Source: Nodosilinea nodulosa PCC 7104
GTDB taxonomy: Bacteria > Cyanobacteriota > Cyanobacteriia > Phormidesmidales > Phormidesmidaceae
DNA length: 64,000 bases
Assembly (NCBI RefSeq): GCF_000309385.1
Contig: NZ_JH976537.1
Location: forward strand, 4,327,984 to 4,391,983
Direction: 5' to 3'
The translations under genes were made by a program, and so were the position numbers. Of the stretch, positions 61,924 to 64,000 are shown one piece after another. The notes under the pieces are model-generated. The model had not been told where the DNA came from, made no database searches, and worked only from the letters and a program-made list of their open reading frames with translations. The number at the start of each line of letters is the position of its first letter. Position 1 is the first letter of the stretch.

Positions 61924-62559
61924 GTGGCAGTTGTCCGGGTACGTCAGCACGTCAACCCCTTGAGCGAACGATACCAGGCTCCCGTGGCGATGCCTGACTG
62001 GGGCGAAGTGTTTGCCAACCCCCAGCAGCCTCTGCACATCGACATCGGCTGCGGCAAGGGTATGTTTTTGCTGCAAATGGCTCAGCTCCAACCCCAGTGG
62101 AACTTTTTGGGCCTAGAAATTCGCAAACCCGTGGCCGAGTCGGCTCAAAAGCGCCAGCAAGACGCGGGGCTTACCAATCTCCATTTTATGTTTTGCAATG
62201 TCAATATCTCGCTGCGATCGCTGCTAGAGAGCTGGGGCGCTCAGAGCCCGCTGCAGCAGGTCTCTATTCAATTTCCCGACCCCTGGTTTAAAAAGCGCCA
62301 CCAAAAGCGGCGAGTGCTGCAGCCCGAGTTGGTGGGCACCCTGGCGGAGTTTCTGCCCGGCGACGGGCGCGTGGTGGTGCAGTCGGATGTGGAGGAGGTG
62401 GCGGTGGATATGTGCGATCGCCTCACCGAAAATCCCCACTTTCTCCGCCAGGGAGAAACCTGGCTGCCCCACAGCCCCTTCCCCGCCCAAACCGATCGCG
62501 AGCGCGTCACCCTGGAGCAGGGCTTACCTGTCTACCGCGCCATCTTTACCCGCGCTTGA
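61924..62559 (+). CDS. trmB: tRNA (guanine-N7)-methyltransferase
   Basis: 211 residues from the GTG at 61924 (GAGG 8 bases upstream), which gives the family-typical start 'MAVVRVRQHVNPLSERYQ'. The SAM-binding motif is 'IDIGCGKGMFLLQMAQ', and the TrmB signatures are 'FLGLEIRKPV' and 'VSIQFPDPWFKKRHQKRRVLQPELV'. It methylates G46 in tRNA variable loops. Confidence 0.94.
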   Translation: MAVVRVRQHVNPLSERYQAPVAMPDWGEVFANPQQPLHIDIGCGKGMFLLQMAQLQPQWNFLGLEIRKPVAESAQKRQQDAGLTNLHFMFCNVNISLRSLLESWGAQSPLQQVSIQFPDPWFKKRHQKRRVLQPELVGTLAEFLPGDGRVVVQSDVEEVAVDMCDRLTENPHFLRQGETWLPHSPFPAQTDRERVTLEQGLPVYRAIFTRA

Positions 62560-62613
62560 TCTGCGAGGTTCAGGCCAGCGTGTAAAATAGCCCCAGATCT
62601 AACGATCGTCCCT

Positions 62614-62686
62614 GGGGTTGTAGCTCAGTAGGATAGAGCAACCGCCTCCTAAGCGGTAGGTCGCGCGTTCGAATCGCGCCAGCCCT
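62614..62686 (+). tRNA. trnR-CCU: tRNA-Arg (anticodon CCT)
   Basis: 73 bases folding as a full cloverleaf: acceptor GGGGTTG/CAGCCCT, D stem GCTC/GAGC, anticodon stem ACCGC/GCGGT with loop CTCCTAA (anticodon CCT), T stem GCGCG/CGCGC with loop TTCGAAT. CCA is not encoded. It lies about 55 bases after trmB. Confidence 0.95.
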
Positions 62687-62749
62687 GTTGTATGTCTAAA
62701 TCTGTTGTGTACGTTTAAAGGTGCTGATCAGCGCTGGCGAATAGGTCTT

Positions 62750-62900
62750 ATACCAAACCCTGATAAGCTACCCCCGATTCCCTAGTGGTGCATTGCGGCT
62801 AATCAAAGCCATCAGGGCGCTGCCAGGCGAGGGTGTAGCCGCGAATTCACCCTACGGTTCTACCTTTGGGAATCGGGATTATGGGATTCGGATTTGGTAT
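62750..62900. mobile_element. MITE family 1, copy 2 (ATACCAAAC end)
   Basis: 151 bp, about 97% identical to 13043-13195 and in the same orientation. The terminal inverted repeats (ATACCAAA...ATTTGGTAT) and the internal GGTGCATTGCGGCT hairpin are kept. One change in the second arm (AATTCACC for AATGCACC) weakens the hairpin. It sits between tRNA-Arg and the debranching enzyme stop. Confidence 0.88.
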
Positions 62901-62904
62901 TAGC

Positions 62905-64000
62905 TCATTCTTTCCGCAGCGGTCGCAGTTGGGCACTGACTCGCAGTACCTCGGCCACCGACCAGGCCTGGGCAAAGGCACCGCGAGGCTCCATGGGAAC
63001 ATCGCCATCGAAAATTTCGCTGAGGGTGCCCAGGCAGCCGCCGTGCAGGTGGTGAATCAGCGGCTCTAAAAAGCTGTGGGCCAGGTCGGCGTCTTGGTAG
63101 ACGCGCCAGTGGGCCTGCACAAAAGGGCCGATCAGCCAGCTCCAGACGGTGCCCTGGTGGTAGGCGCCGTCCCGCTGGATCAGGTCGCCGCCGTAGTGGC
63201 CATGGTAGCTGGGGTGGCTGGGGTCGAGCGATCGCAGTCCGTGGGAGGTCAGCAGTCGCTGCGCCACCACATCGACAACTGCTCGCTGCTGGTCGAGGCT
63301 CAGGCAGGGTTCTCCCAGGGCCAGATCGGGGAGGGCAACGGCAAAGATCTGGTTGGGCCGCAGGGCCGGGTCGGGGCCAGTGGGGCCGTCGAGGACATCG
63401 TAGCAGTAGCCCAATTCAGAATTCCAAAAGCGCTGAAAGCCCCGGTGGGTTTGGGCCGCTAGGCTCTGGTAGGGCTCTGGGGATTTGCCCAATCGATGGG
63501 CAAAGTCTGCCATCACCAGCAGGGCGTTGTACCACAGCGCATTCACCTCCACCGGCTTACCAATGCGGGGGGTAACGACCCAGTCGCCAGCTTTAGCATC
63601 CATCCAGGTCAGCTGCACCCCTGACTCTCCGGCGGCGAGCAGGCCGTCGGCGGGGTCAACCTGAATGCCGTAGCGGGTGCCCTTATGGTGCCAGGCGATG
63701 ATCTCCTGCAACTGGGGAAAGAGGTCTTCGATGAGCGCGGTATCGGCGGTGGCGCGGTGGTAGGCGCGCAGGGCCTCAAAGTACCACAGCGTGGCGTCTA
63801 CGGTGTTGTAGTGGGGGGGCTGTCCATCCTCGGGAAAGGCGTTGGGCAGCATGCCCCGGTCGAGGTAGCGGGCAAAGGTTTGCAAGATCAGCCGGGCCAG
63901 GGCCGGGCGTCCGGTGGTTAGCGTTAGCCCCGGCAGAGCAATCATGGTGTCGCGGCCCCAGTCGCCAAACCAGGGGTAGCCCGCGATCACGCTTTTGCCC
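62905..64000 (-). CDS. Glycogen debranching-type amylo-alpha-1,6-glucosidase (partial)
   Basis: C-terminal 365 residues; the gene continues beyond the right edge. 'VIAGYPWFGDWGRDTMIALPGLTLTTGR' is the hallmark of the GDE_C (alpha-toroid) catalytic domain, with the acidic residues in DWGRD. 'LPNAFPEDGQPPHYNTVDATLWYFEALRAY' and 'YHQGTVWSWLIGPFVQAHW' are also conserved. It removes alpha-1,6 branches of glycogen, or acts on related glucans. Confidence 0.92.
   Translation of the reverse strand, partial: GKSVIAGYPWFGDWGRDTMIALPGLTLTTGRPALARLILQTFARYLDRGMLPNAFPEDGQPPHYNTVDATLWYFEALRAYHRATADTALIEDLFPQLQEIIAWHHKGTRYGIQVDPADGLLAAGESGVQLTWMDAKAGDWVVTPRIGKPVEVNALWYNALLVMADFAHRLGKSPEPYQSLAAQTHRGFQRFWNSELGYCYDVLDGPTGPDPALRPNQIFAVALPDLALGEPCLSLDQQRAVVDVVAQRLLTSHGLRSLDPSHPSYHGHYGGDLIQRDGAYHQGTVWSWLIGPFVQAHWRVYQDADLAHSFLEPLIHHLHGGCLGTLSEIFDGDVPMEPRGAFAQAWSVAEVLRVSAQLRPLRKE

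Overview
This 64 kb window is chromosomal DNA of a cyanobacterium, most likely a GC-rich filamentous form of the Leptolyngbya/Nodosilinea type (the genus is an inference). The reasons are many HIP1 octamers (GCGATCGC) inside genes and spacers, a phycobilin-pathway heme oxygenase, a Rubisco activase with a C-terminal small-subunit-like domain, two SLH-domain outer-membrane porin-like proteins, an NblR-like response regulator, a Ctp protease and a lumen-type pentapeptide protein. Most genes are single housekeeping units on both strands separated by repeat-rich spacers. No CRISPR array, rRNA or prophage was seen.

Layout. 0-8.3 kb: TPR protein, radical SAM protein, pentapeptide protein, thioesterase, tandem universal stress protein, heme oxygenase, apolipoprotein N-acyltransferase. 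8.5-13 kb: a membrane Ser/Thr kinase followed by a GRDP-like protein, an EamA transporter and a FetAB-type ABC pair. 13-16 kb: a MITE, an IS110 element and the first SLH porin. 16.4-19.6 kb: a one-strand redox cluster made of a methionine-rich repeat lipoprotein, a TlpA-like thioredoxin, CcdA, a b-type cytochrome and an MsrP/sulfite-oxidase-fold molybdoenzyme. 19.7-27 kb: oxidoreductase, VapBC-type pair, NACHT NTPase, IspH, Doc toxin pair, SH3 protein. 27-41 kb: RecD-like helicase, DUF192 protein, NblR-like regulator, Ctp protease, LapA-like protein, L9, DnaG, FAD monooxygenase, duplicated-domain lipoprotein, DUF2254 protein, GntR regulator. 41-53 kb: dienelactone hydrolase, second SLH porin, Rubisco activase, KaiC-like ATPase overlapping a diguanylate cyclase, Uma2 nuclease, 5-hydroxyisourate hydrolase, MetH. 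53-64 kb: an IS630 element nested in a MITE, DUF29, TtcA, small unknown genes, DUF433 with HicAB, DM13 lipoprotein, metallophosphoesterase, TrmB, tRNA-Arg(CCT), a second MITE copy and the C-terminal part of a glycogen-debranching-type enzyme running off the right edge.

The strongest candidate for an undescribed system is the 16.4-19.6 kb cluster. A surface lipoprotein made almost entirely of Met-containing 12-residue repeats sits upstream of thiol-transfer proteins, a heme b membrane subunit and a periplasmic molybdoenzyme of the methionine-sulfoxide-reductase fold. That arrangement suggests a sacrificial-methionine oxidant scavenging cycle. A second theme is repeat biology: at least two MITE families, a hairpin repeat whose stems change by compensatory substitution, and G-rich/C-rich palindromic segments that lie in frame inside conserved proteins (three in MetH, one half-unit in Rubisco activase), reminiscent of Rickettsia palindromic elements.
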